Source of the DNA: HGM05232 sp964646495 | GTDB lineage: Bacteria; Bacteroidota; Bacteroidia; Bacteroidales; Muribaculaceae | Assembly (NCBI GenBank): GCA_964646495.1 | Contig: CAZYEO010000028.1 | Span: 1 to 20,898 of the forward strand | DNA length: 20,898 bases | Direction of reading: 5' to 3' | Part shown: positions 1 through 6,758 of the stretch, piece after piece | How positions within the stretch are numbered: position 1 is the stretch's first letter | How the letters are laid out: every line of letters begins with the position of its first letter | Notes under the pieces: model-generated | Seen by the model: only the letters and a program-made list of their open reading frames with translations | Told to the model about the DNA's origin: nothing | The model's database searches: none | Position numbers and translations under genes: made by a program

Positions 1-36
1 AAAAATTTAATAACAAAATAATTAACTAAACAACAG

Positions 37-3012
37 ATGCAAAGTAAAGGATTTATTAGAGTTATTGCTATTCTTTTAGTTCTTGTGTGCGCATTCTATT
101 TGTCATTTTCTTTAGTGACTCGTCATTTTGAAGGAAAAGCAGCTGAATATGCACAAGCACAATCGGGGACTTCGGTCGCAACCGATAATGCCTACAAGAC
201 CTACTATAATGCATTTATCGACTCTATCGCAAAGGAAAAAGTGTACTTAAATTATTACACATTCCAACAAGCTCGTGAGATGGAAGTAGGATTAGGTCTT
301 GACCTAAAGGGTGGTATGAATGTAACTCTTCAAATTTCGGTTCCCGATATTCTAAGAGCCTTATCTAATCAAAGCCCAGATGCCAAATTTAATCGTGCAA
401 TCGTATTAACCGATTCTCTTCATGGAAAAGAAAAGGATTTTGTGGGTGCTTTCGTTACTGAATACAAAAAAATAGCTCCCGAAGGAAATCTTTCTCAAAT
501 TTTCCGTGGAATTGAAAAAGTAAAAACTGGCGCTTCCAACGAAGAAGTTGAAAAAATCCTTAAAGATGAGGTTTCTTCGATGGTTGACAACTCTTACAAC
601 GTGCTTCGTACTCGTATCGATAAATTCGGTGTGGTAGCTCCTAATATCCAAAAGCTTGACCGTGACGGACAAATTTTGCTCGAACTTCCGGGTGTAAAAG
701 AACCTGAACGTGTACGCAAGTTGCTAAAAGGAACAGCCAACCTTGAATTTTACGAAACTTATACCATGCAAGATCTTTCGGGAGCGCTCCAAGCTCTTGA
801 TCAAGCATCCCTTAAAGATAACACGGCTGCAATGGCTGAAACCGAAGCTGCTGCTATCGCTCAAACAGACTCAACAAAGAATATCACTAATGATTCTGTA
901 AACAATAAAGTAGCAACTGCTGCAATAGCTGAAACAGCTAAGACAGATAGCACTACAACCACTGCTGGAGCTAAATCATTAATCCAACTACTTAATGGTG
1001 GCGGACAAGGTCCGGTTATCGGAACTGTTGCCGTAGTTGATACTGCTGCTGTAAACCGTATTATGAATTCTGCTGATGCAAAACGCCTACTTCCTACCAA
1101 CCTTAAAGCATTATGGTCGGTAAAACCAGTAGATGAAAAGGGTAAATATTATCAATTAGTAGCATTGAAAACCACCAACGGCAAACCGGTATTAAACGGT
1201 GACGTAGTTGTGGATGCAAGCAGCGAATTTGACAATATGCAAGGGAACGTAGTGTCAATGGTAATGAATGATGCCGGTGCTCGTGCATGGGCTCGCGTTA
1301 CACAAAACAACTTAAACAAATCCGTTGCAATTGTTCTCGATGATCAAGTATATTCTTTCCCTAACGTTAATAGCGTTATCGAAGGTGGACGTTCTCAAAT
1401 CACCGGTAATTTCAGCGTTGAAGAAGCAAAAGACTTAGCAAACGTGCTTAAGAGCGGTAAAATGGTTGCTAAAGTTAATATCGTAAGTGAAAGCGTAATC
1501 GGTCCGTCGCTTGGTAAACAAGCCATCGAAAACGGTTTTATGTCGTTTATTATTGCTCTCGTGTTACTTATGATATTCATGATAGCAATGTATGGCGTAG
1601 GTCCCGGTATTATCGTTAACTTATGCTTGATACTCAACTTATTCTTTGTTATGGGTATTCTGGCTTCACTACAAGCGGTACTGACACTATCAGGTATTGC
1701 GGGTATCGTGCTCTCGCTCGGTATGGCAGTGGATGCGAATGTACTCATATTTGAACGAACCAAAGAGGAGCTTAGAGCCGGAAAGGGTATTAAAGCAGCC
1801 GTAGCCGATGGTTACAAAAATGCCTTCTCAGCTATTTTCGACTCAAACTTGACATCAATCATCACCGGTTTGATCCTTCTTATTTACGGAACAGGTCCTA
1901 TCAAAGGGTTTGCTACAACATTGATTATCGGTATCGTATGTTCATTCTTTACAGCCGTATTTATCTCTCGTATTATTATCGAAGGCATTCTTAACCGCGG
2001 TGGATTCAAGAACATTACCTTTACCACTTCATTGACAAAACATCTTTGGGAAAATACTCATTTTGATTTCATCGGCAAACGCAAAATCGGTTTTATCATA
2101 ATGTTTATTTTAATCGGTATCACTACGGTATCATTGTGCGTTCGTCAACTCAATCCTGGCATTGACTTCTCTGGTGGACGTAACTATATCGTACAATTCG
2201 ATCATCCCGTAAAAACTCACATACTTCAAGCAGGTCTTTCGGAATCATTCGCAGGATCGCAAGTATCGGTAATTACTATTGACAACGATACCAAGGTGCG
2301 TATTTCTACCAACTACAAAATCGATTCTAAAGATGACGACACTGTAGATAGCGAAATTATGGAAAAACTTTACAATGGTCTTGCAACCGATCTTAAAGGG
2401 ATGACCGTAGAGGATTTCAGTACAGCTAACGAAAGTATCGGTGTTATTTCGGCTGAAAAGGTAGGTCCGAGTATCGCAGCAGATATTACTCGTGGTGCAA
2501 TATGGGCTGTTGCTCTATCATTGATTGCAATGGCATTGTATATACTTATACGTTTCCGCGACATTTCATTCTCATTGGGAGCACTCACAGCAGTTGCATT
2601 TACCGCATATATAATTATAGGATTCTACTCTATGTTCTACGGGGTATTCCCATTCTCTATGGAGATAGACCAATCATTTATAGCGGCAATATTGACTGTA
2701 ATCGGATATCAGGTAAATGATACGGTGGTGGTGTTTGACCGTGTGCGTGAAAACAGACAGCTGTATCCTAAAATGAATATTAAAGAGATGTTCAACCTCT
2801 CGCTTAACAGTACACTTACACGTACTATAATGACTTCGTTCAGTACATTCTTAGTATTGTTGTGTATCTTTATATTGGGAGGCGAAACAATCCGCAGCTT
2901 CACATTCGCAATGCTTGTGGGTGTGGCAATCGGAACTCTTGCTTCAATATTTGTAGCAGCTCCTACTGCTTATCTTATCCAAGAAAGATCAGCTAAAAAG
3001 AAAAAAGCATAA
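37..3012 (+). CDS. secDF: Fused protein translocase subunit SecDF
   Basis: SecD and SecF are inner-membrane partners of SecYEG that use the proton gradient to pull secreted proteins across the membrane. Here they form one 991-residue chain, as is usual in Bacteroidota. Residues about 5-25 are the first membrane segment. The SecD motif DLKGG is at 89-93, the large periplasmic domain spans about 100-490, and the SecD membrane bundle includes GMAVDAN at 562-568. The SecF half starts near 680, with PGIDFSGG around 707-714 and GYQVNDT at 890-896. A low-complexity Ala/Thr/Ser-rich stretch at about 250-322 interrupts the first periplasmic domain and looks like a flexible lineage-specific insert. The chain ends in a Lys-rich cytoplasmic tail (SAKKKKA). 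The 36 bases upstream are A-rich with no visible Shine-Dalgarno site; any promoter lies outside the window. A terminator follows directly. Identity is secure. Confidence 0.97.
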   Translation: MQSKGFIRVIAILLVLVCAFYLSFSLVTRHFEGKAAEYAQAQSGTSVATDNAYKTYYNAFIDSIAKEKVYLNYYTFQQAREMEVGLGLDLKGGMNVTLQISVPDILRALSNQSPDAKFNRAIVLTDSLHGKEKDFVGAFVTEYKKIAPEGNLSQIFRGIEKVKTGASNEEVEKILKDEVSSMVDNSYNVLRTRIDKFGVVAPNIQKLDRDGQILLELPGVKEPERVRKLLKGTANLEFYETYTMQDLSGALQALDQASLKDNTAAMAETEAAAIAQTDSTKNITNDSVNNKVATAAIAETAKTDSTTTTAGAKSLIQLLNGGGQGPVIGTVAVVDTAAVNRIMNSADAKRLLPTNLKALWSVKPVDEKGKYYQLVALKTTNGKPVLNGDVVVDASSEFDNMQGNVVSMVMNDAGARAWARVTQNNLNKSVAIVLDDQVYSFPNVNSVIEGGRSQITGNFSVEEAKDLANVLKSGKMVAKVNIVSESVIGPSLGKQAIENGFMSFIIALVLLMIFMIAMYGVGPGIIVNLCLILNLFFVMGILASLQAVLTLSGIAGIVLSLGMAVDANVLIFERTKEELRAGKGIKAAVADGYKNAFSAIFDSNLTSIITGLILLIYGTGPIKGFATTLIIGIVCSFFTAVFISRIIIEGILNRGGFKNITFTTSLTKHLWENTHFDFIGKRKIGFIIMFILIGITTVSLCVRQLNPGIDFSGGRNYIVQFDHPVKTHILQAGLSESFAGSQVSVITIDNDTKVRISTNYKIDSKDDDTVDSEIMEKLYNGLATDLKGMTVEDFSTANESIGVISAEKVGPSIAADITRGAIWAVALSLIAMALYILIRFRDISFSLGALTAVAFTAYIIIGFYSMFYGVFPFSMEIDQSFIAAILTVIGYQVNDTVVVFDRVRENRQLYPKMNIKEMFNLSLNSTLTRTIMTSFSTFLVLLCIFILGGETIRSFTFAMLVGVAIGTLASIFVAAPTAYLIQERSAKKKKA

Positions 3013-3033
3013 GGAATAATCCTTGTAATATAT

Positions 3034-3075
3034 ATTCGGGCTGCACTAAATTTATTAACTTTGTGTAGCCCGAAT
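3034..3075 (+). terminator. Rho-independent terminator of secDF
   Basis: ATTCGGGCTGCAC (3034-3046) pairs with 3063-3075, giving a 13-bp stem with one G-U pair and a 16-base AT-rich loop. The run TTTTTATT follows at once. It sits 22 bases after the secDF stop codon and separates secDF from the next gene. Confidence 0.85.
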
Positions 3076-3097
3076 TTTTATTCATTTAATTCGAGTC

Positions 3098-3126
3098 TGA
3101 AACATTATAACTCTCCGAGTGTTTCA
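3098..3126 (+). other. Inverted repeat in the leader region of the 67-residue gene
   Basis: TGAAACA (3098-3104) is the reverse complement of TGTTTCA (3120-3126). Inside it ACTC (3110-3113) can pair with GAGT (3117-3120) around a three-base loop, so a 6+4 bp hairpin with a bulge on the left side can form. No T-run follows, so it does not look like a terminator. It could be an operator or a 5' UTR structure for the gene at 3166. The role is unknown. Confidence 0.35.
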
Positions 3127-3165
3127 TATATAAACATTTTTATAAACTCTATAATTTAATTATTT

Positions 3166-3369
3166 ATGAGCAGATTTATCCAACTAAACGATGTAAACGG
3201 GACTCCCCGATTTACCAACATAAAGCATATAGCTTATACCGAACCGAGTGGTGAAAATTGCAAAGTAGTAATGACAATACCCGGTAGAGACGAATACAAA
3301 ACATTTGCATTTCTTACCACGCAAACATTTGAAACTGTGATGCGTCTCATCCTCGACAGCGACGAATAA
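3166..3369 (+). CDS. Conserved-looking small protein, unknown function
   Basis: This is a 67-residue soluble protein with no signal peptide, membrane segment or cysteine pair (a single Cys at 33). Its pattern (FIQLNDVNG, then NIKHIAY, then a V-M-T-I strand, then TFETVMRLIL) suggests a small beta-sheet followed by one C-terminal helix. The layout loosely resembles FlbD-like small proteins (a LNG turn, a strand, an 'I-x-x-I' strand, a closing helix), but this is only an impression from the pattern. I do not recognise the gene. It is flanked by terminators on both sides, so it is probably a single-gene transcript. An imperfect hairpin lies upstream (3098-3126). The clean ATG, the dedicated terminator and ordinary codon use argue that it is real. 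Confidence 0.75.
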   Translation: MSRFIQLNDVNGTPRFTNIKHIAYTEPSGENCKVVMTIPGRDEYKTFAFLTTQTFETVMRLILDSDE

Positions 3370-3393
3370 ATAGATAGACTATATCCCATCATT

Positions 3394-3421
3394 AATCCCG
3401 GCTACGAACTTAGCCGGGATT
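3394..3421 (+). terminator. Rho-independent terminator after the 67-residue gene
   Basis: AATCCCGGCT (3394-3403) pairs perfectly with AGCCGGGATT (3412-3421) around an 8-base loop, followed by TTTGTCATTT. It lies 24 bases after the stop codon at 3369. Confidence 0.85.
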
Positions 3422-3498
3422 TTGTCATTTATCAAATAATACAAAAGCCTTGTAAAGCCTATTTCCCAATCAATGGATATAATTAAAGAATTTATCAT

Positions 3499-3506
3499 TA
3501 TATTTG
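3499..3506 (+). promoter_or_regulatory. Possible -7 promoter element for the lemA cluster
   Basis: TATATTTG matches the Bacteroidota -7 pattern TAnnTTTG and lies 38 bases before the lemA ATG. No TTTG is visible 19-21 bases further upstream, so support is partial. Confidence 0.4.
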
Positions 3507-3543
3507 CCAACAAATAAATTAATTGGAAATTAAAATTTTTATT

Positions 3544-4134
3544 ATGAAAAAGAGCTATATCGTACTTTTAGTAATTTGTGGTGTTCTTGTTTTGACATTT
3601 TTCTGGTGTTTAAGCAGCTATAACGGAATGGTAAAACAGGATGAAGGTGTACAAACTGCATGGTCGCAAGTAGAAAATGTGTATCAACGTCGTGCCGACC
3701 TTATCCCTAACCTTGTATCTACAGTCAAAGGATATGCTTCGCATGAATCTCAAACTTTTCAAAGTGTAGTAGAAGCAAGAGCCAAAGCAACCCAAATCAC
3801 TGTAAATCCAGATGATTTGACTCCTGAAAACATTAAAAAATATCAAGAAGCACAAGGCGAACTCGGTTCGGCACTTGGAAAACTCCTTGCAATCACAGAG
3901 AATTATCCCGATTTGAAGGCTAATCAAAACTTCCTTGAACTCCAAGCACAACTCGAAGGAACAGAAAACCGCATCACAGTTGAACGTAAGAAATTCAACG
4001 ACACGGCAAAAGAATATAATACATTTATTCGCACTTTCCCTCGCAACATGATTGCCGGTATGTTTGGCTTTGATCGTAAGGCTTATTTTGAGGCGCAAGA
4101 GGGCGCACAAAATGCTCCTAAAGTTGAATTTTAA
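3544..4134 (+). CDS. lemA: LemA family membrane protein
   Basis: LemA proteins are small membrane-anchored helical proteins of unclear biochemical role, found widely in bacteria and usually next to TPM-domain proteins. With the ATG at 3544 the product is 196 residues. A hydrophobic N-terminal segment (about residues 5-22) is followed by the family signature YNGMVKQDEGVQTAWSQVEN and then the RRADLIPNLV motif. The rest is long amphipathic helices, including a conserved-looking stretch ending FNDTAKEYNTFIRTFPRN. An in-frame TTG seven codons upstream (3523) would add MEIKIFI, but the ATG gives a normal Lys-rich start before the membrane segment, so I prefer it. Only two bases separate the stop from the next gene, so it is almost certainly an operon with the two TPM proteins. 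Confidence 0.92.
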   Translation: MKKSYIVLLVICGVLVLTFFWCLSSYNGMVKQDEGVQTAWSQVENVYQRRADLIPNLVSTVKGYASHESQTFQSVVEARAKATQITVNPDDLTPENIKKYQEAQGELGSALGKLLAITENYPDLKANQNFLELQAQLEGTENRITVERKKFNDTAKEYNTFIRTFPRNMIAGMFGFDRKAYFEAQEGAQNAPKVEF

Positions 4135-4136
4135 CT

Positions 4137-4577
4137 ATGGGACTCAATTCTTTCATCTCCAAAGAGGAGCAAAAACAGATAGTAAAAGCCATTGAGAATG
4201 CCGAAAATATGACATCGGGAGAAATTCGCGTTCATATCGAATCGGTGTGCAAGAATCCCAATGTATATGATAGAGCGATAGAGGTGTTCCATAAGCTAAA
4301 AATGCAGGAAACAGCACAGCGCAATGCAGCATTGATATATATAGCATTTAAATCCCATAAATTTGCCATAATAGGCGACTCTGGAATAAATGAAATTGTG
4401 CCACCCGACTTCTGGAACAATGAGAAAGATACTCTTGCCAAATACTTGTCAGAAAACAAAGCAGCAATAGGTATTTGCAAAACTATAGAAAAAATAGGTG
4501 AAAACCTGAAACAGTATTTTCCATATCAAGATGATGACATTAATGAACAAAGCAATGAAATTTCCTATGGAGAATAA
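4137..4577 (+). CDS. TPM-domain protein, short cytoplasmic form
   Basis: This 146-residue protein has the TPM fold (TLP18.3, Psb32, MOLO-1; Pfam TPM_phosphatase). Visible family features are the MTSGEIRVHIES stretch near residues 25-36, a central strand region AALIYIAF...FAIIGDSGINEIVP, and the C-terminal helix ending in LKQYFPY. It lacks a signal peptide and membrane segment, so it is probably cytosolic, unlike the next gene. Some family members have phosphatase activity, others have structural or receptor-support roles; nothing here settles which. It lies between lemA (2-base gap) and the second TPM gene, which starts inside its 3' end. Confidence 0.88.
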   Translation: MGLNSFISKEEQKQIVKAIENAENMTSGEIRVHIESVCKNPNVYDRAIEVFHKLKMQETAQRNAALIYIAFKSHKFAIIGDSGINEIVPPDFWNNEKDTLAKYLSENKAAIGICKTIEKIGENLKQYFPYQDDDINEQSNEISYGE

Positions 4578-5325
4578 GAGTTTACAGCGAATAGCTCTAT
4601 TAGGATTAGCAATAATAATATCTTTAAATATCTTTGCAGCTGTACCCGAAAAGCCATCTCCTGCACGATTCTTAAATGATTTTGCAAATGTTTTTTCGCC
4701 GGAACAACAGAAAGCCATAGAGGATTCTCTGGTAGCTTTAGACAGAAAAACATCCAATCAGATAGTAATTGTCACTCTCAACGATTTCGATGGAGAAGAC
4801 AAAGCTCAACTTGCAGCTGAAATAGGCGAGAAATGGGGCGTAGGCAACAAAGAATTCAATAATGGGATAGTAATACTGTTGAAGCCCAAAAACGACACTA
4901 AAGGTGAAGTATTCATCGCTACAGGTTATGGATTAGAGGGAGCACTCCCCGATGCAGCCAACAAAGACATTGTAGAACGTGAGATGATACCGGCATTCAA
5001 AGAAAATGATTACTACAAAGGTGTTACCAATGCTCTAAATGTAATAATCCCTATTGCATCGGGAGAATATACCTACTCTAAATATAAAGAGGAAAAGGAG
5101 GAGGAAGATTTCATATATCTTATTTTCGCTTTGGTTTTTGTAGGTGGAATAATTTTATTTGCTTTCCTTATGCCATCTCATAATTCCGGCACATATGCAT
5201 CTGGTCGCAGCCATGGAGGTCCTTGGGGCGGATTTTCAGGTGGTGGAGGCTCAAGTGGTTTTGGTGGCGGTAGCAGCTTCGGTGGCGGTGGCTTCGGTGG
5301 CGGTGGAGCAGGAGGATCATGGTAA
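4555..5325 (+). CDS. Secreted/membrane TPM-domain protein with Gly-rich tail
   Basis: This is a YgcG-like member of the TPM family. An N-terminal signal-type hydrophobic stretch (IALLGLAIIISLNIF) precedes the TPM domain, where SNQIVIVTLNDFDG, GEKWGVGNKEFNNGIVILL and FIATGYGLEGALPDA are characteristic. A membrane segment (FIYLIFALVFVGGIILFAFLM) follows an acidic Lys/Glu run. The chain ends in a Gly/Ser-rich tail finishing GGAGGSW, which is typical of this subfamily. The expected topology is an extracytoplasmic TPM domain with a cytoplasmic tail. The start is uncertain: in-frame ATGs occur at 4531, 4534, 4543, 4555 and 4567, all overlapping the previous gene by 11-47 bases; 4555 or 4567 gives the most normal signal peptide. 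It is probably translated together with lemA and the short TPM protein. Confidence 0.88.
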   Translation: MKFPMENKSLQRIALLGLAIIISLNIFAAVPEKPSPARFLNDFANVFSPEQQKAIEDSLVALDRKTSNQIVIVTLNDFDGEDKAQLAAEIGEKWGVGNKEFNNGIVILLKPKNDTKGEVFIATGYGLEGALPDAANKDIVEREMIPAFKENDYYKGVTNALNVIIPIASGEYTYSKYKEEKEEEDFIYLIFALVFVGGIILFAFLMPSHNSGTYASGRSHGGPWGGFSGGGGSSGFGGGSSFGGGGFGGGGAGGSW

Positions 5326-5367
5326 GCATTTTGGCTTGATAAAAATATTTTTATTAAAATTCTCAAA

Positions 5368-6240
5368 ATGAAAAAATATATTATTGGCATTGGTGAAGTG
5401 TTGTGGGATGTACTCCCTTCCGGGAAAAAATTAGGAGGAGCACCTGCTAATTTTGCATTCCATGCAGGTCAGTTCGGGTTAGAAAGCATGGTAATAAGCG
5501 CTATTGGCAACGATGCTCTCGGAGATGAAATACTCGATGAATTCGAGAAAAAACAGCTCAAAAACCATCTTAATAGGGTTAATCATCCTACCGGTACTGT
5601 CGATATAATAATTGACAATGAAGGGATTCCGTCATATAAAATCAACACAGACACTGCTTGGGATAATATTTCTCTTGACGATGATCTACTTGATATTGCA
5701 CACGACACACAAGCAGTGTGCTTTGGATCGCTGGCAAAACGCAATAAAGTGAGTCGCGATACCATAAACGCATTTATCGAAGCAATGCCTAAAGAAAACT
5801 CCCTGAAGATATTTGATATAAATATTCGTCAAAATTTCTATTCTCAGGAAATTATAGAAGAATCATGTAAACAATGTGATATTTTGAAGTTAAATGATGA
5901 GGAGTTACCAATAATACAACGATTCTATAATCTCGAAAAAGAACCGCTTGCCAAATCCGTGAAATCGATTATTACAATGTTTAATCTGAAAATGGTAATA
6001 CTCACATGCGGTGCAATGGGGAGCTATATTTTCACACCGGAATCAGTGTCATACATTGATACACCAAAAGTAGCGATAGCAGATACCGTAGGAGCAGGTG
6101 ATTCATTTACAGCCACATTTGTGGCATCACTTATGAAAGGTAAATCCATAGCAGAAGCTCACAAAAAAGCAGTAGACGTAGCAGCCTATGTTTGTTCGCA
6201 AGCAGGGGCTATGCCTATTCTACCCCATAACATTATATAA
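5368..6240 (+). CDS. PfkB/ribokinase-family carbohydrate kinase, fructokinase-like
   Basis: This cytosolic kinase transfers phosphate from ATP to a sugar hydroxyl. The 290-residue length fits the family. The N-terminal GGAPANFAFHAGQFG (substrate-binding Gly-rich region) and GNDALGDEI are present. The C-terminal signature DTVGAGDSF (about 239-247) contains the catalytic Asp245. The FDINIRQNFY stretch resembles the conserved DxNxR region of fructokinases. Fructose is the most likely substrate by resemblance, but ribokinase-family specificity cannot be read reliably from motifs. The 42-base gap from the TPM gene contains no terminator, so read-through from the lemA cluster is possible. A strong terminator follows 28 bases after the stop codon. 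Confidence 0.87.
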   Translation: MKKYIIGIGEVLWDVLPSGKKLGGAPANFAFHAGQFGLESMVISAIGNDALGDEILDEFEKKQLKNHLNRVNHPTGTVDIIIDNEGIPSYKINTDTAWDNISLDDDLLDIAHDTQAVCFGSLAKRNKVSRDTINAFIEAMPKENSLKIFDINIRQNFYSQEIIEESCKQCDILKLNDEELPIIQRFYNLEKEPLAKSVKSIITMFNLKMVILTCGAMGSYIFTPESVSYIDTPKVAIADTVGAGDSFTATFVASLMKGKSIAEAHKKAVDVAAYVCSQAGAMPILPHNII

Positions 6241-6268
6241 TAGTATTCAAAACAGATTCCATAATCGA

Positions 6269-6302
6269 GAAGCCCCATTTATCCGAAAATAAATGGGGCT
6301 TC
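6269..6302. terminator. Bidirectional terminator between sugar kinase and tRNA-Arg
   Basis: A perfect 13-bp stem (6269-6281 with 6290-6302, sequence GAAGCCCCATTTA and its complement) surrounds an 8-base loop. It sits between two convergent genes. The A/T bases at the inner end of the stem are symmetrical and no long T-run follows on either strand, but the position and strength suggest it stops both transcripts. Confidence 0.75.
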
Positions 6303-6305
6303 ATG

Positions 6306-6377
6306 TACCTCCGAGCAGAATCGAACTGCTATCTAAAGTTTAGGAAACTTCTATTCTATCCGTTGAACTACAGAGGC
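6306..6377 (-). tRNA. tRNA-Arg (anticodon CCU)
   Basis: Read on the minus strand, the 72-base sequence folds into a full cloverleaf. The acceptor stem is GCCTCTG with CGGAGGT, the D stem GTTC with GAAT, the anticodon stem GAAGT with ACTTT, and the T stem AGCAG with CTGCT around the loop TTCGATT. The 7-base anticodon loop TTCCTAA gives anticodon CCU, which reads the Arg codon AGG. The variable loop is 4 bases. The discriminator base is A, and the 3' CCA is not encoded, as is common in this phylum. A consensus promoter lies just upstream (6393-6423) and a terminator just downstream. Confidence 0.95.
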
Positions 6378-6392
6378 GAGATATTTGCTCCA

Positions 6393-6423
6393 CAAAATTA
6401 GTGTTTTTATCGGCTTTCGCAAA
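6393..6423 (-). promoter_or_regulatory. Consensus Bacteroidota promoter for tRNA-Arg
   Basis: On the minus strand TTTG (6423-6420) is followed by exactly 19 bases and then TAATTTTG (6400-6393), a full match to the TTTG-N19-TAnnTTTG pattern of the main Bacteroides sigma factor. It ends 16 bases before the tRNA 5' end, so the precursor leader is only a few bases. Confidence 0.8.
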
Positions 6424-6521
6424 ATTCTTTCCTCTCTTTATCTTTATTTGGAATATTCCATCCCATTCCCTAGAGTCAATAAGCAACCACTATCTTGTTC
6501 TGCATCTTTTTTGTTATTATT

Positions 6522-6552
6522 TTTGGTTGTTTGGAATAAATATGTAACTTTG
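6522..6552 (+). promoter_or_regulatory. Consensus promoter of the his operon
   Basis: TTTG (6522-6525), a 19-base spacer and TAACTTTG (6545-6552) match the Bacteroides-type promoter fully. Transcription would start near 6559, about 20 bases before the leader-peptide ATG and about 200 bases before hisG. Between this promoter and the tRNA promoter (6424-6521) I see nothing. Confidence 0.8.
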
Positions 6553-6577
6553 CAGGCATAAACAATGACATTTTATT

Positions 6578-6628
6578 ATGAAATCGGTATTTCTACATCA
6601 TATTCATCATCATTTCGGCATCCTTTAG
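6578..6628 (+). CDS. Histidine operon leader peptide (hisL-type)
   Basis: This is a 16-residue open frame, MKSVFLHHIHHHFGIL, ending in TAG. Five of its codons are His (CAT at 6596, 6599, 6605, 6608 and 6611), clustered within 18 bases. It lies about 20 bases downstream of a consensus promoter and 58 bases before an attenuator hairpin, upstream of four His-synthesis genes. This is the arrangement known from the enterobacterial his leader, where ribosome stalling at His codons under low His-tRNA prevents terminator formation. By inference the peptide has no function of its own and acts as a sensor of charged tRNA-His. It is too short for normal gene callers. Confidence 0.85.
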   Translation: MKSVFLHHIHHHFGIL

Positions 6629-6662
6629 CGGAACGCTGCGTGTGAAGTGTATGGTTTTACCA
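6627..6662 (+). promoter_or_regulatory. Possible alternative hairpins in the his leader
   Basis: Two small hairpins lie between the leader peptide and the attenuator: AGCG-GAA-CGCT (6627-6637), which overlaps the peptide stop codon, and TGGT-TTT-ACCA (6652-6662). Another possible pairing joins CGGCA (6616-6620), just after the His codons, with TGCCG (6686-6690) in the left arm of the terminator. That pairing would compete with termination when a ribosome stalls early in the His run. All are short, and which of them matter is inference. Confidence 0.4.
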
Positions 6663-6685
6663 ATCGATTATCAAACTTTATATAT

Positions 6686-6720
6686 TGCCGGCTTTCCGAT
6701 ATGGAATGGCCGGCATTTTT
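6686..6720 (+). terminator. Attenuator terminator of the his operon
   Basis: GCCGGC at 6687-6692 pairs with GCCGGC at 6709-6714. An inner TTCC/GGAA stem (6694-6697 with 6703-6706) closes a GATAT loop, and T6686-A6715 extends the base. TTTTT follows at 6716-6720. It is an intrinsic terminator inside the 5' leader, 38 bases before the hisG ATG, so it must be regulated for hisG to be expressed. Confidence 0.85.
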
Positions 6721-6758
6721 ATTATAACAATAATTACGAATCATTTAAATCGAATATT

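Noticed and set aside
3056..3063. TAACTTTG resembling a -7 promoter element after secDF
   Set aside because: It falls in the loop and inner stem of the secDF terminator and has no TTTG at the right distance upstream.
5178..5390. Pro-rich frame on the minus strand opposite the second TPM gene
   Set aside because: It is the mirror of the Gly-rich tail coding region and has no independent support.
6565..6645. A second short frame starting at 6565 in the his leader, Ser-rich
   Set aside because: It reads the same CAT repeat out of frame. The His frame from 6578 fits the genes downstream, the Ser frame does not.
6642..6758. Upstream extension of hisG by 39 codons
   Set aside because: It would translate through the attenuator hairpin, its sequence is unlike HisG, and MLRIAVQSKGRL at 6759 is the normal N-terminus.
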